DNA of 64,000 bases, from assembly GCF_002811875.1 (NCBI RefSeq), contig NZ_NPDZ01000006.1, positions 185,140 through 249,139 on the forward strand, read 5' to 3'. The position numbers were made by a program, and so were the translations under genes. Numbering within the stretch: the first letter of the stretch is position 1; the number at the start of each line of letters is the position of its first letter. The notes under the pieces were generated by a model, which worked only from the letters and a program-made list of their open reading frames with translations, made no database searches and was not told where the DNA came from. This stretch comes from Leptospira perolatii (GTDB taxonomy: Bacteria > Spirochaetota > Leptospiria > Leptospirales > Leptospiraceae). Below are positions 1 to 8,272 of the stretch, in pieces.

Positions 1-26
1 GGTAATTCGCAAAGATATAATATTCT

Positions 27-57
27 AAAAAGGGGCGGCTGCAAACCGCCCCTTTGC
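27..57 (-). terminator. Rho-independent terminator of the esterase gene
   Basis: An inverted repeat (GGGGCGG / CCGCCCC, 7-nt loop) lies just past the stop of the minus-strand esterase gene. Read on the minus strand, the stem is followed by TTTTT. This is the classical form of an intrinsic terminator. Confidence 0.85.
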
Positions 58-61
58 CCAA

Positions 62-1471
62 TTATTTTAAGAGCAGGTTTACCAAGGCAAACCAGAAATC
101 TGTTACGTTTGCATCATCAGGATTAATTCCTTCGAAATAGCTACTGAATGTAGAATTTCCAAGGAGCATATCGTTGATAAAGTTTCCGAGAGTGATTCCG
201 GTATGTCCGATCTCTGTTCCAGTGAATTCGACGATCGACGTACAGTGGCTTTCATTGATACTTCTGTAGTATGGAATGAAGTACTGTAAGTTTGGATACT
301 TATCATACTGAGCTTTTAACTTTTCTATATCTTGCGCCCACAATGTAGAAATTATATATTCTTTGTCTGCGGGATTATTTTCATCCAATCCAAAGAATCG
401 AGCATAAGAATAGATTGAATAGTTAGCATCTCTTCTGAATAGAGTGATTGCCAACTTATCATTAGGATATTTGCTAGCTAAAGCTTCATTGATCTTTCCA
501 AAATCCGCGTGTAAGTCAAAGCTAGGAACATCGGGCTGTGCCTTATTTACCAAATAATCAGTGTTCCAAGCTTCTTTGATTTTTTGGTGTAAAGGCCAAT
601 GATTTCCTGAACCAGGCGCAGGGAAAATCGGACCCGAGTCGTTTAACAAATAGCTTTTTGTTGGATTTAAGGCTTTTCTGATGAAGTGGTAATTCACCAA
701 TGACCCTGTTCCCCCAGCACTACATCCGGATACTAGCATCTCTTTAGGATTGTTAAAGTTTGCTTTTAGCCAATCGATCACTAACTCCATGTTTTTAGCA
801 CCTACGTGGCGGTAGGTGATCGGAGGATTTTGACCAGTTGGGTCATTGTAAACACTAACTTTGTTTCCGGCGTAAACGTCACCTGTGCAATAAGGAACAA
901 ATACCTTATTCCAGTTAGATGTGCGGACATTCCAGCCAGAAGGATTGTTGCGAAGTATGATCGGCGAGATTAGCGCGTTCGGACTTCCACCAGGTTTATT
1001 CGGATCGATAAAATCTCCGAAGTTCATATGGTTGTCTGGGACACCATTCGGGTTCGCAGCACCACGAATGCCGGTTTTTCCCGTGCAACTATCGTAATCC
1101 CAGCAAGCTCCACCTGGCTCTAGATAAACCAGTAGTCGACTAGAATAGCCTGCTAACCACTCGAAGAACCCGTCCGCACGATCCACGAAAATCTTGTAGG
1201 GAGTTCCGTTGCCACAAACCGCACCTGGAATGTAAATCACGTCGTACGATCCGTAGACCACTGACGTAATATCATCCAGAACGTTCTGGTTTTTGGCAGT
1301 TTTCAAATCAGCATTAGTTGGGATCTCTTTTTCTGCTCCAGGAGAAGTCACTATCCCCTGTAGTAGAGCCAAATCCTTCTCATTTCCTTCGTTTTCTTGC
1401 GCACAGTTCGCACCTCCTATTCCTAGGGCTGCAATTGCGAGCAAGATTACGGTTCTCTTCACTTGATTCAT
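62..1471 (-). CDS. Pectinacetylesterase/Notum-like serine hydrolase, lipoprotein
   Basis: A 469-residue exported carbohydrate- or lipid-ester hydrolase of the pectinacetylesterase/Notum family (alpha/beta hydrolase). The N-terminus has a hydrophobic segment ending in GGANC, so Cys23 is a likely lipidation site. Family landmarks are GGACWD near residue 120, YCTGD near 195, and the nucleophile elbow GCSAGG with Ser251. His409 in NESHC is the likely catalytic histidine. The frame stays open upstream, but I chose the ATG at 1471 because GGAGG sits 8 nt before it and the signal peptide starts there. A terminator follows directly, so the gene appears monocistronic. The substrate is not predictable: bacterial members are mostly uncharacterised. 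Confidence 0.85.
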   Translation of the reverse strand: MNQVKRTVILLAIAALGIGGANCAQENEGNEKDLALLQGIVTSPGAEKEIPTNADLKTAKNQNVLDDITSVVYGSYDVIYIPGAVCGNGTPYKIFVDRADGFFEWLAGYSSRLLVYLEPGGACWDYDSCTGKTGIRGAANPNGVPDNHMNFGDFIDPNKPGGSPNALISPIILRNNPSGWNVRTSNWNKVFVPYCTGDVYAGNKVSVYNDPTGQNPPITYRHVGAKNMELVIDWLKANFNNPKEMLVSGCSAGGTGSLVNYHFIRKALNPTKSYLLNDSGPIFPAPGSGNHWPLHQKIKEAWNTDYLVNKAQPDVPSFDLHADFGKINEALASKYPNDKLAITLFRRDANYSIYSYARFFGLDENNPADKEYIISTLWAQDIEKLKAQYDKYPNLQYFIPYYRSINESHCTSIVEFTGTEIGHTGITLGNFINDMLLGNSTFSSYFEGINPDDANVTDFWFALVNLLLK

Positions 1472-1506
1472 TTTATTTCCTCCGTAATCATCACTTAACT
1501 TTTCGC

Positions 1507-2910
1507 TTAATATTGCTCGAATTCTAGGCTGACATTTGCCCCTCCTAGGCGAGTTGAATTGCCCAACTGAATTTTTACGCACATTCTATCTAAAAGCTTT
1601 TTCGCTAAGGATAAGCCTACACCAGTGGATGATTCGATTCCGGTCGGTTTTGCAGAGAGTACGGAGAACTCTCTAAATATACCTTCTTGGTCTTCTGGTC
1701 GAAAACCCGGACCGGAATCTTCTATATTTATTTTAAGTATTTTTCCTTTATGATTTTCTAATATTTCCCCATGGAGCAAAATCGTCGATCCATGGGGGGA
1801 GAATTTTACGGCGTTCGTAAGTAAATTATCGAAAACGCGGTATAAGATTTGCGGGTGAGTGGAAAAGCTGAATTGCGAACGGGGCAGCTCATCTACGATT
1901 TCTATATTTTTTGTTTGAATGGAGAAGCCTAAATTTGCGGTGACTGTCCGAAGTAACTCGACCGGTTGAATTTGCTGAAGCTGTCTTTTTCTTGGAACAG
2001 TTTCTTCCGAGGTTGACAGATAGAGCACTTCTTCAATGGAATCTAATATTCTTCGAGCTGTTTGCTCGATATGATCCAATACTTCTGGCGGCTCGCTTTT
2101 GTTATTGGTTGAAGATTTTTCATCTGCCCCGGGCGGCTCCTTCGTATATAGACCGACAAGACTTAAGATTCCAGTAACCGGACTTTTTAGATCGTGTATA
2201 GCAATCCGAAGTATTTCTGATTTTTTTACGGACTCTAAAACCAGTCTTCGATTTAGTTCGCGAATCGATTGCTGCTTGTGGAAGGAACTTACTTTAGTCA
2301 GAAAACTTATCTGATCGAAAAGTAGAGTCACCACAAAAATAAAAGTGATATTTTGAAGCAAGAACCATGGTTTTGGATCTAGGGAATGCAGAAAGTATAT
2401 AAAAAAACCGTAATTAAGTATATAGATGAAAGTTTTAGTTTTGTCAGGATACCTAAATAAAACCGCAACGCCTAACTGTGTAAATGCAAAGATAGAGACA
2501 TCCGAACCGAATTTTAAAAGCAGAACATTGATTGTGGTCGCACAAAAAGTAAGGAAAATCGTAGCAGAAGTTACCAGTACTTTTCTTCGATTCAAATCGC
2601 TCGGCCTAATGGAAGGAAAGTTTAACAGAAATGTAAATAGAATACAGCCCGCAATGAAGCACGCGTCGAACAGTATGATTGCAGAATTATCATGATGACT
2701 GTAGTAACTAAGTATATCGATGATAGTAAATGGTACCATCGCAATAGCAAGAAACGGAAAAATAAATATTAGAATTTCATTAACTTCGTAATATGCCGAA
2801 AGAATAAATTCGGCATTCCCTCTAAGTTCCTTTTTTAACTGGAGGTGTCTGTTTAGAAGTTTTACAAACTTACGAACTCTGTTGCGCAGAGTAGGTAGAA
2901 AAGAATTCAT
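1507..2910 (-). CDS. Membrane sensor histidine kinase
   Basis: A 467-residue sensor kinase that would phosphorylate the LytTR regulator encoded just upstream; the two genes overlap by 4 nt (ATGA). The N-terminal 200 residues hold about six hydrophobic segments, with no large extracytoplasmic domain. The dimerisation box HDLKSP carries the phospho-acceptor His239. The ATPase shows N-box NLLTNAVKF, G1 DSGPGF and G2 GVGLSLAKKL. It is a HisKA/HATPase_c enzyme, not the HisKA-related LytS type that usually partners LytTR regulators, so the pairing is somewhat unusual. The signal is unknown; a membrane-embedded cue is inferred from the topology. Confidence 0.9.
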   Translation of the reverse strand: MNSFLPTLRNRVRKFVKLLNRHLQLKKELRGNAEFILSAYYEVNEILIFIFPFLAIAMVPFTIIDILSYYSHHDNSAIILFDACFIAGCILFTFLLNFPSIRPSDLNRRKVLVTSATIFLTFCATTINVLLLKFGSDVSIFAFTQLGVAVLFRYPDKTKTFIYILNYGFFIYFLHSLDPKPWFLLQNITFIFVVTLLFDQISFLTKVSSFHKQQSIRELNRRLVLESVKKSEILRIAIHDLKSPVTGILSLVGLYTKEPPGADEKSSTNNKSEPPEVLDHIEQTARRILDSIEEVLYLSTSEETVPRKRQLQQIQPVELLRTVTANLGFSIQTKNIEIVDELPRSQFSFSTHPQILYRVFDNLLTNAVKFSPHGSTILLHGEILENHKGKILKINIEDSGPGFRPEDQEGIFREFSVLSAKPTGIESSTGVGLSLAKKLLDRMCVKIQLGNSTRLGGANVSLEFEQY

Positions 2911-3635
2911 GGAGGACCCAAAACTTTTCCATCCTGGTTTTTAAATATTGATAATAGTTTTGATGCTTGAGAACGACTAACAGGGACACTATGATCACCG
3001 GGAAGTAAGAGTTTATAGGAGGAAGGTCCTTTAAACAGTATCTTCTTTACTTCGTTGAGTCTAACAAGATAACTTCTGTGTGGTCTATAAAATCCGTGGC
3101 TTTCTAGTTCTCTGTGTAATTGATCGAGAGTTTTCCGAATTCTTTCTACCTTGCCGTCTTTCGTAAAAAGCTGCGCATAGTTTCGTTCGGAACGCGCATA
3201 CAATATTTTATCTGGTTCAATCAAATCTATTCCCTCATCTTTTTTTAATGGAATTGCCCTGGGAACAAACGCCGCTTGAGGAACTGATAAAAATTTGTCG
3301 ATCGCTGTTTGAAATCTATCTCTAGTAATCGGTTTTGGTAAGAAGTCGAGCGCAGAATAATCAAAGGCCCTGACCGCATTATCTCTTTCTGAAGAAACGA
3401 CTACCGTTTGGAAGGAATTTCGAACCGAACTCTCTAGAAGCCTGAATCCAGTCTTTCCTTGCAAGTTAATATCAAGAAAAACTAAATCTACAGGATTTTC
3501 CTCTAAATAGCATTCGGCCGCTAAAAGAGTTCCTAAACTTTTAATAGATTGAATTTTACCTCCTAGCGATTCCTTGGACAAAATTTCCAAACAGTGCGCT
3601 GTTAGTGGGTCGTCCTCAACAATTAAGATTCGCAT
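2907..3635 (-). CDS. LytTR-family response regulator
   Basis: A 242-residue DNA-binding response regulator. The receiver domain (residues 1-120) has the acidic pair EDD at 7-9, the phospho-acceptor Asp55 in FLDINL and the conserved Lys in LPKPI. A LytTR domain follows (about 130-240) with the signatures ILYARSERNYAQLF and FYRPHRSYLVRLNEV. It is the first gene of a two-gene operon with the histidine kinase. A strong promoter ends only about 10 nt before the ATG and no Shine-Dalgarno sequence is visible, so translation is probably leaderless or nearly so. Confidence 0.92.
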   Translation of the reverse strand: MRILIVEDDPLTAHCLEILSKESLGGKIQSIKSLGTLLAAECYLEENPVDLVFLDINLQGKTGFRLLESSVRNSFQTVVVSSERDNAVRAFDYSALDFLPKPITRDRFQTAIDKFLSVPQAAFVPRAIPLKKDEGIDLIEPDKILYARSERNYAQLFTKDGKVERIRKTLDQLHRELESHGFYRPHRSYLVRLNEVKKILFKGPSSYKLLLPGDHSVPVSRSQASKLLSIFKNQDGKVLGPP

Positions 3636-3644
3636 ATAGCGGAG

Positions 3645-3673
3645 ACAATATTCAATACTTACGGAATAGTCAA
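3645..3673 (-). promoter_or_regulatory. Sigma-70-type promoter of the LytTR/kinase operon
   Basis: On the minus strand, TTGACT, a 17-nt spacer and TATTGT match the housekeeping consensus well. The predicted start site is near 3638, only about 3 nt before the regulator's ATG at 3635, which implies a leaderless or near-leaderless message. Confidence 0.6.
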
Positions 3674-3772
3674 TCCTTCAGGGACAAAATGCATGTAAAT
3701 CGGGACGAACGATTGTTTTATATAAATCAGGCGTTATTAAAAATGTTTTGCTTCAAATTAATCGATTTTTTT

Positions 3773-3802
3773 GTTAGCTAACACTCAAAACTTACCGTTA
3801 GT
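3773..3802. promoter_or_regulatory. Candidate LytTR-type operator region
   Basis: A perfect 10-bp palindrome GTTAGCTAAC (3773-3782) is followed by ACCGTTAGT (3794-3802). The second motif fits the published LytTR half-site pattern [TA][AC][CA]GTTN[AG][TG] at every position. Spacing to another good half-site is not canonical, so binding is only a suggestion. It lies between the LytTR operon and the divergent plus-strand promoter. Confidence 0.3.
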
Positions 3803-3812
3803 CCCAGATTCT

Positions 3813-3841
3813 TTGACCTGTATATAGGTGTACTTTATAAT
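3813..3841 (+). promoter_or_regulatory. Near-consensus orphan promoter
   Basis: TTGACC, exactly 17 nt, then a perfect TATAAT on the plus strand. No plus-strand gene follows before a GC-rich stem-loop at 3908; the next gene is on the opposite strand. This is the best sigma-70 promoter match I noticed in the window. Confidence 0.6.
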
Positions 3842-3847
3842 TTTGGC

Positions 3848-3937
3848 GAAAGATTAGTAGTTAGGCACTGCAATCAAATTAAACATTCATCTCATCATTT
3901 CACCACCCCCCGGGAGAAATCCCGGGGTTATTGTTTT
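3848..3937 (+). ncRNA. Candidate small RNA, about 90 nt
   Basis: Predicted only from the pairing of a near-consensus promoter (3813-3841) with a terminator-like stem-loop (3908-3937), with no open frame between them. The body is A/C-rich and unstructured by eye. It is transcribed away from the LytTR operon and stops just before the 3' end of the convergent DUF3365 gene. No known RNA family was recognised. Confidence 0.35.
3908..3937 (+). terminator. Stem-loop, probable terminator of the candidate sRNA
   Basis: CCCCGGG / CCCGGGG with a 6-nt loop is followed on the plus strand by TTATTGTTTT. On the minus strand the stem lies just past the DUF3365 stop but has no T tract there, so the plus-strand role is more convincing. 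It may serve both. Confidence 0.55.
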
Positions 3938-3942
3938 CCACG

Positions 3943-4623
3943 TTAGAATCTCTTCCAAGTAGCGGAAAACGCGCCTCTCAACTCCCCGACAGAATAACCA
4001 AAGGCCTTGTCATTCGGGTAATTCTTCTCGAGCTCTCGACGGACGTTAGCGTCCATCTTGTCCTTGGGACCGTGGCATTTAAGACAAGTTTCACTCGCAA
4101 TTATGATAGGCTTCATCGCTCGCATCTCAGAAGAATTTGATTCAAAGACAGTAAAAGGTGGTTTACCAGTCCGAATCCAAGATTTCCATTCCTCCAAAGT
4201 TTTCGCCTCCCACTCGTTCGGTGCATGAGAAGGATTTCTGTTTTTGTCGGATATCCTACGGATGCTCAAGCCTGGATACTTTGCAGATAGCTCCTTCTCT
4301 TTTTTGGGAGAAAGAGTTTTGCATATGTTTATGGAGGCAGCTGGTCCGTTTTTGCGGATCGAGTCTTGCAATTCGGATAACAATTCAGACTGCAGCTGAT
4401 CGAAAAGATCTAGGATGATTTCCTTTTTTTCCTGCCTGGATTCATCGTCACAAACCGCGAAGAATTGCACGAGCAGAATGATGGTGATTCCCCTTAAGAT
4501 TATCTTTTGAAAAAAAGAAAGTTTATATGAACCAGTCGATGCCTCTGATGGTTCTTTGGAATCTGAGTCGATAGAAGATTCTTTCACAATAATTACAAAA
4601 CCATACGAATCCAATTTTTGCAA
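3943..4623 (-). CDS. DUF3365 (Tll0287-like) c-type haem protein
   Basis: Up to 226 residues. A hydrophobic segment (about 43-58) ending in FFAVC suggests a membrane anchor or lipoprotein attachment. The rest should be periplasmic. It has the haem-attachment motif CLKCH and the family's C-terminal GYSVGELRGAFS. DUF3365/Tll0287 proteins bind one covalent haem and have been proposed as redox sensors. The frame opens with TTG at 4623 and has no ATG before the membrane segment, so the start is uncertain; a GTG about 14 codons in is an alternative. A cytochrome-c maturation cluster (ccmABC) lies elsewhere in the window and would be relevant to haem attachment. Confidence 0.75.
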   Translation of the reverse strand: MQKLDSYGFVIIVKESSIDSDSKEPSEASTGSYKLSFFQKIILRGITIILLVQFFAVCDDESRQEKKEIILDLFDQLQSELLSELQDSIRKNGPAASINICKTLSPKKEKELSAKYPGLSIRRISDKNRNPSHAPNEWEAKTLEEWKSWIRTGKPPFTVFESNSSEMRAMKPIIIASETCLKCHGPKDKMDANVRRELEKNYPNDKAFGYSVGELRGAFSATWKRF

Positions 4624-4712
4624 GAGTTTCCATTCTAATAAAAATTCCTGCTTAAATTGGGGTTTTGCGCTAAACTATAAAAGGATAGACATCCTCACAA
4701 AATGCGGTTTTT

Positions 4713-4743
4713 TTGAAAAAACGGGATCGTTCCCGTTTATCGA
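4713..4743 (+). promoter_or_regulatory. Candidate yebC promoter with palindrome in a 19-nt spacer
   Basis: TTGAAA and TATCGA are separated by 19 nt, and a palindrome (AACGGGA-TCGT-TCCCGTT, 4720-4737) fills the spacer. The geometry resembles MerR-type promoters, but the -10 match is poor. On the minus strand the same hairpin is followed by TTTTT and could simply be a terminator. Confidence 0.25.
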
Positions 4744-4800
4744 TCTCTAAATTCCAAAAATAAGAATAACTGCCAGATTTGATGAGAGGGGAAGCATTCT

Positions 4801-5550
4801 ATGTCCGGACATAGTAAGTGGGCTACAATAAAAAGAAAAAAAGACGCTATAGATTCTAAGCGGGGGGCAATTTTCACGAAGGTGGTTAAGGAAATTACCG
4901 TCGCGGCTAGAATGGGCGGAGGAGATCTGGAAGGAAACCCTAGACTTCGATTTGCAGTACTAAAAGCCAAGTCTGTCAACATGCCTAAGGATAATATAGA
5001 GAGGGCAATTAAGAAGGGGACAGGAGAACTGGAAGGAGTTATCTATGAAGAGTGCCTGTATGAGTGCTTTGCACCTGGCGGCATCGCGATCATGGTCGAC
5101 GCTCTCACCGATAAGAAATCCAGAACAACTCCAGAAATTAAGAGCATATTAACGAAGTTAGGCGGTTCTTTGGCAACCACCGGAAGTGTAAGTCGCCTTT
5201 TTGAAAGAAAAGGTGTCATCGTAATTCCAGCAGATCAAATTTCTGAAGAGGAGCTGATAGACATCGCTGTAAGTGCCGGAGCAGAAGATGTACTGAATGA
5301 AGGCGACGTGTTTAGAGTGACGACTGCCACCGAAGATTATGAAGCAGTTCAAACCGCGCTGAATGATAAAGGAATAAAGGCCGACGAATCAGAAGTTCGG
5401 TATGTGGCTTTGGTGACCACTGAAGTCGGTGATAAAGACACAGCCGATAAAGTAATGAAGCTGATCGATAACTTGGAAGGACACGAAGACGTACAAAGTG
5501 TCAATTCTAACTTCGAGCTTTCCGAAACTTTAGAAAAAGAATACGGCTGA
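4801..5550 (+). CDS. yebC: YebC/PmpR-family protein (TACO1-like)
   Basis: A 249-residue member of the YebC family, full length. The N-terminus [12 protein letters not shown] and the following [13 protein letters not shown] are diagnostic. YebC-type proteins were long described as transcriptional regulators; recent work links them to relief of ribosome stalling on proline-rich stretches. The ATG has a purine-rich GAGAGGGGA about 8 nt upstream. ruvC follows 57 nt later in the same direction, the usual yebC-ruvC neighbourhood; ruvA and ruvB are not present here. Confidence 0.95.
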   Translation: MSGHSKWATIKRKKDAIDSKRGAIFTKVVKEITVAARMGGGDLEGNPRLRFAVLKAKSVNMPKDNIERAIKKGTGELEGVIYEECLYECFAPGGIAIMVDALTDKKSRTTPEIKSILTKLGGSLATTGSVSRLFERKGVIVIPADQISEEELIDIAVSAGAEDVLNEGDVFRVTTATEDYEAVQTALNDKGIKADESEVRYVALVTTEVGDKDTADKVMKLIDNLEGHEDVQSVNSNFELSETLEKEYG

Positions 5551-5607
5551 TTTTCACTGGTCAGAGAATTTCGATCTTGAGGAGTTCCTGCGGTTTTAGG
5601 TAAATAA

Positions 5608-6090
5608 ATGAGGGTAATTGGAATAGACCCTGGATCTCATCGGATCGGATACGCTGTATTAGAAAAAAAGAATTCTATAATCAGTGTGCTTACGTACGGA
5701 ACTATAGAGGTTCCTCCGAAGACCAAAAGTCCAATCAACCTAATCCAGATTAGGCGACAGCTGGATGCAATACTCGATGAATTTTGTCCAAAAATTGCCT
5801 CGGTTGAAGAGCTTTTCTTTGCGAAGAATCGAACTACTGCCGCAAGAGTTTATGAGTCTAGAGGCGTAATACTGCTTACTTTAGGTGAACACTCTGTTCC
5901 AATTTTGGAACCTACTGCCTCGCAAATCAAAAAGGGCACAACCGGAAGTGGAGCTGCAGATAAGAAAGATGTAAAATCGGCTCTAAAATTGTTATTAGGC
6001 TTAGAAGAGCTTACCGGACACGACGATTCATGGGATGCGATTGCATCGGCATATGTGGGATTAGCGATGCAATCGTCTTTGCGTGTTTAA
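5608..6090 (+). CDS. ruvC: Crossover junction endodeoxyribonuclease RuvC
   Basis: Holliday-junction resolvase, 160 residues, which cuts the four-way junction bound by RuvAB during recombinational repair. The RNase H-like active site is complete: Asp7 in [13 protein letters not shown], Glu67 in SVEELFF, and Asp140/Asp143 in [12 protein letters not shown]. It follows yebC at 57 nt and is probably cotranscribed with it. It faces the minus-strand DUF4349 gene at only about 30 nt. Confidence 0.96.
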   Translation: MRVIGIDPGSHRIGYAVLEKKNSIISVLTYGTIEVPPKTKSPINLIQIRRQLDAILDEFCPKIASVEELFFAKNRTTAARVYESRGVILLTLGEHSVPILEPTASQIKKGTTGSGAADKKDVKSALKLLLGLEELTGHDDSWDAIASAYVGLAMQSSLRV

Positions 6091-6121
6091 GTTATCTCAG
6101 TGCCCGATAAATAAATTGGCG

Positions 6122-7066
6122 TTATGCTTTACGTCTCCATCTTAAGAAAAGGTAGGCTGCGACCCCGCCAATTGCAGCGAATGGAAGTAAGTAAATAGAA
6201 ATATAAACTAAGTACAGTGCACCATTGAACAGATCGGTGAATGCATCTCCAAACTTTGGAACATGCACTGTTGCTGGCAATGCTGGTCCAGTTAAATAGA
6301 CCGTTACTTTTGCCCATTTAATTCTATCTAGTATTTTCCATTTTTCGAAAGCTGCTTGATCGGAACTGTCCTCGCTTTCTCCTAACATAGATTCTAATTC
6401 AGCAACGCTCCTTGACGAAGAATGAGAAACTAAGCGCTCTCTCCTAGCAATTCGGATCGCTTCCCTCTTAATTTGGATTTCCTGTTGGGCAAAATCTTCG
6501 GTATGATCGATTGCCTGGACGGATTCAGAAAGTAAAATCCCAATTCTATCAAGTTCTTTTAATGTATCATAAAGCTCAGATGATCGAACATAAAGTTCAG
6601 CATTCATGTAGGGCCGGGCATCCGCATAACTGCCAGAAGACGACTTTATAAATCCTCGCTTTGCCGTAATGTCCAGTAAGGCGGCTCGGGAAATCGAAAA
6701 GTTTTTTGTTTCCAAGGAAAGAGATAAAGTATACTCGAGTAATCTTGCATTCTTGAGAGCACTAAACTGAGGATGGAAAAATGGTTTCTCCGATGAGCTT
6801 CCTTCTTTAAAAGCGTCCGTCACAAAGTTACCATCCTCTGCGTCAGCAGTTTTTCCTCCGGACTTTGCATTCATTTCGTCGGAGATTTGCTTCTTAGATC
6901 TTTCCTTTTCTTCCATTGGAGCAGCGGCACTTGCCTTATCCTGATCAAGCTCGGAAGCAAAGCCTTGAATTTGCTTGTCTGCGTTGTCTTTTGATTCATC
7001 TTTTTTGGAGCAGGAGTTAAATCCTACGAGGGCCACCAAAACTAGTATTGAAATGATCCGAAACAT
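6122..7066 (-). CDS. DUF4349 lipoprotein
   Basis: A 314-residue protein starting with a signal peptide and lipobox (GFNSC, Cys19). A charged linker (20-85) is followed by the DUF4349 core (about 105-265), including LEYTLSLSLETKNF and a helical region around QQEIQIKREAIRI. A C-terminal transmembrane segment and a basic tail (RWRRKA) close the protein. DUF4349 proteins are envelope proteins of unknown function. The ATG at 7066 has AGGAG 6 nt upstream. Having both a lipidated N-terminus and a C-terminal membrane helix is common in this family. Confidence 0.85.
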   Translation of the reverse strand: MFRIISILVLVALVGFNSCSKKDESKDNADKQIQGFASELDQDKASAAAPMEEKERSKKQISDEMNAKSGGKTADAEDGNFVTDAFKEGSSSEKPFFHPQFSALKNARLLEYTLSLSLETKNFSISRAALLDITAKRGFIKSSSGSYADARPYMNAELYVRSSELYDTLKELDRIGILLSESVQAIDHTEDFAQQEIQIKREAIRIARRERLVSHSSSRSVAELESMLGESEDSSDQAAFEKWKILDRIKWAKVTVYLTGPALPATVHVPKFGDAFTDLFNGALYLVYISIYLLPFAAIGGVAAYLFLRWRRKA

Positions 7067-7253
7067 ACTTTCTCCTGTCGGCCCTGAACTTCTTTTCTGA
7101 AAAATTCAACGCACAACTCTGTTAGAACTAGGTGCAGGAAATTTCTTTCCATCGCATTTTTTAATCCACATTTTTTGAATGCAATTTTTTCATTTAAACA
7201 ACTCTTTTAAGTGTCTGCTTTTTACTAGAGTTTGGATAACTTCTGGCCTTTCT

Positions 7254-7368
7254 TGTAGGAGCTCCTACAGGAATCACGGGACTAATTCGGCTTGTGCAAA
7301 AATCAGTTCTGTGAAAAGGGTGGCCGTACTTCCACCGCGCCGGCCCCCACCCAAAAAAGGGTGGGGCC
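7254..7368 (-). repeat. Dispersed repeat, copy A (inverted orientation)
   Basis: One of four copies of an intergenic element of about 110 bp. One end has a perfect 16-bp palindrome TGTAGGAGCTCCTACA (7254-7269). The other end has a GC-rich stem-loop (7342-7368, GGCCCCCACCC / GGGTGGGGCC). The conserved core reads GGTGGAAGTACGGCCAC on the minus strand. The rest of the 374-bp gap 7067-7440 shows nothing else I can name. Confidence 0.85.
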
Positions 7369-7440
7369 TTTCCAAAAGGGCCTACTGGGAAATTCGGAGA
7401 AATACTTACAAGATTTTGGCTTTTTCCCGATAGAAAAGAT

Positions 7441-7896
7441 ATGGGAAAGAAAGCACTCTTACTTATCTTACTGGCCTTTACGAGCCAATGTACATATTTA
7501 TTTGATAAAAAAGAACCGGAGGATTTTACCAATACTCAGGTAGCGCTAGCGGTAGGTACGGCGCTCGTAGGAACTCCTTGCCCTGGTCAGGCTGCGATTC
7601 GGATCTTGAACACAGAGCAGGAAGGAGTTCGATTTACACTGCACGCGTCAACTGATGCTTCTTGCGCAACGGCTTTAAAGCCCAATTATTTGTTAAAGAC
7701 AAATGAACTGAGCGAATACGAATGCTTTCCGGCGGCGGCGCCGGAAGATGTCGTGAATCCGTCTACTGATATCACGAATTACAAGTTTCATGATGATATT
7801 GACGCTACTTGTTCAGTTCCGTTTCCTTTCTTTGCAGGCCAGAAATACACGATAACTTTTGATGGAGTTCGATATACCTATCGGATTGACGAATAA
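7441..7896 (+). CDS. Small lipoprotein of unknown function
   Basis: 151 residues, not recognised. It starts with a short signal peptide and lipobox FTSQC (Cys17). The mature part has six cysteines and alternating strand-like segments (TLHASTD, YTITFDGVRYTYRID), compatible with a small disulfide-stabilised beta domain. It stands alone between repeat copies A and B, which face each other in inverted orientation. An envelope location is inferred from the lipobox; no function is suggested by the context. Confidence 0.7.
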   Translation: MGKKALLLILLAFTSQCTYLFDKKEPEDFTNTQVALAVGTALVGTPCPGQAAIRILNTEQEGVRFTLHASTDASCATALKPNYLLKTNELSEYECFPAAAPEDVVNPSTDITNYKFHDDIDATCSVPFPFFAGQKYTITFDGVRYTYRIDE

Positions 7897-8033
7897 TTCG
7901 AACTGAGACTTGGATTTACTTTCGCGTCGCAGGAGATAATCTGCGAGCTCACAGCTCTCTTTTTCGGACAATCGAGAGTGTAATTTGAATTTTATGGTCC
8001 CTTGGGAAGCTTGTTGTTGATTTTCCAGGAAGA

Positions 8034-8146
8034 GCCCCGCCCTTCCTGGGCGGGGGCCGGTTCGGTGGAAGTACCGCACCTCTTTTCACAAATTCACCTT
8101 TCTAGCAAGTCTGTTTTTCTTTTAAGAATTGTAGGAGGTCCTACAA
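8034..8146 (+). repeat. Dispersed repeat, copy B
   Basis: A divergent copy of the repeat in plus orientation. It has the GC stem-loop GCCCCGCCC / GGGCGGGG at 8034-8055, the core CGGTGGAAGTACCG, TCTTTTCACA, and a terminal near-palindrome TTGTAGGAGGTCCTACAA (8129-8146). The middle is less conserved than in copies A, C and D. The remainder of the 7897-8272 gap holds only the hairpin at 8247-8272. Confidence 0.8.
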
Positions 8147-8246
8147 TAGCTTCTCCTTAGGAATAATGAATCATCTCCTTATTTAATATCTTTGTTCCCT
8201 AACGGAGCCATTTAATTTTCGCTATCCAAGTGAAATTCCATCCTTA

Positions 8247-8272
8247 GACTATAGCGAAATTCGGATATAGTC
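8247..8272 (+). promoter_or_regulatory. Inverted repeat abutting the channel start codon
   Basis: GACTATA (8247-8253) and TATAGTC (8266-8272) form a perfect 7-bp inverted repeat, with CGAA/TTCG nested inside, ending on the base before the ATG. The only Shine-Dalgarno-like GGA (8263-8265) lies in this hairpin. It could be an operator or a translation-controlling RNA structure. Confidence 0.4.

Noticed and set aside
4620..4640. An out-of-frame ATG (METLAKIG...) upstream of the DUF3365 gene, suggesting a frameshift
   Set aside because: That frame ends after about 36 codons and encodes no membrane or haem motif; the TTG or GTG starts in the main frame suffice.
7292..7543. Short frames inside the repeat copies (for example CEKGGRTSTAPAP)
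   Set aside because: Similar peptides recur only because the DNA repeat recurs. They cross the stem-loops and have no independent coding signal.
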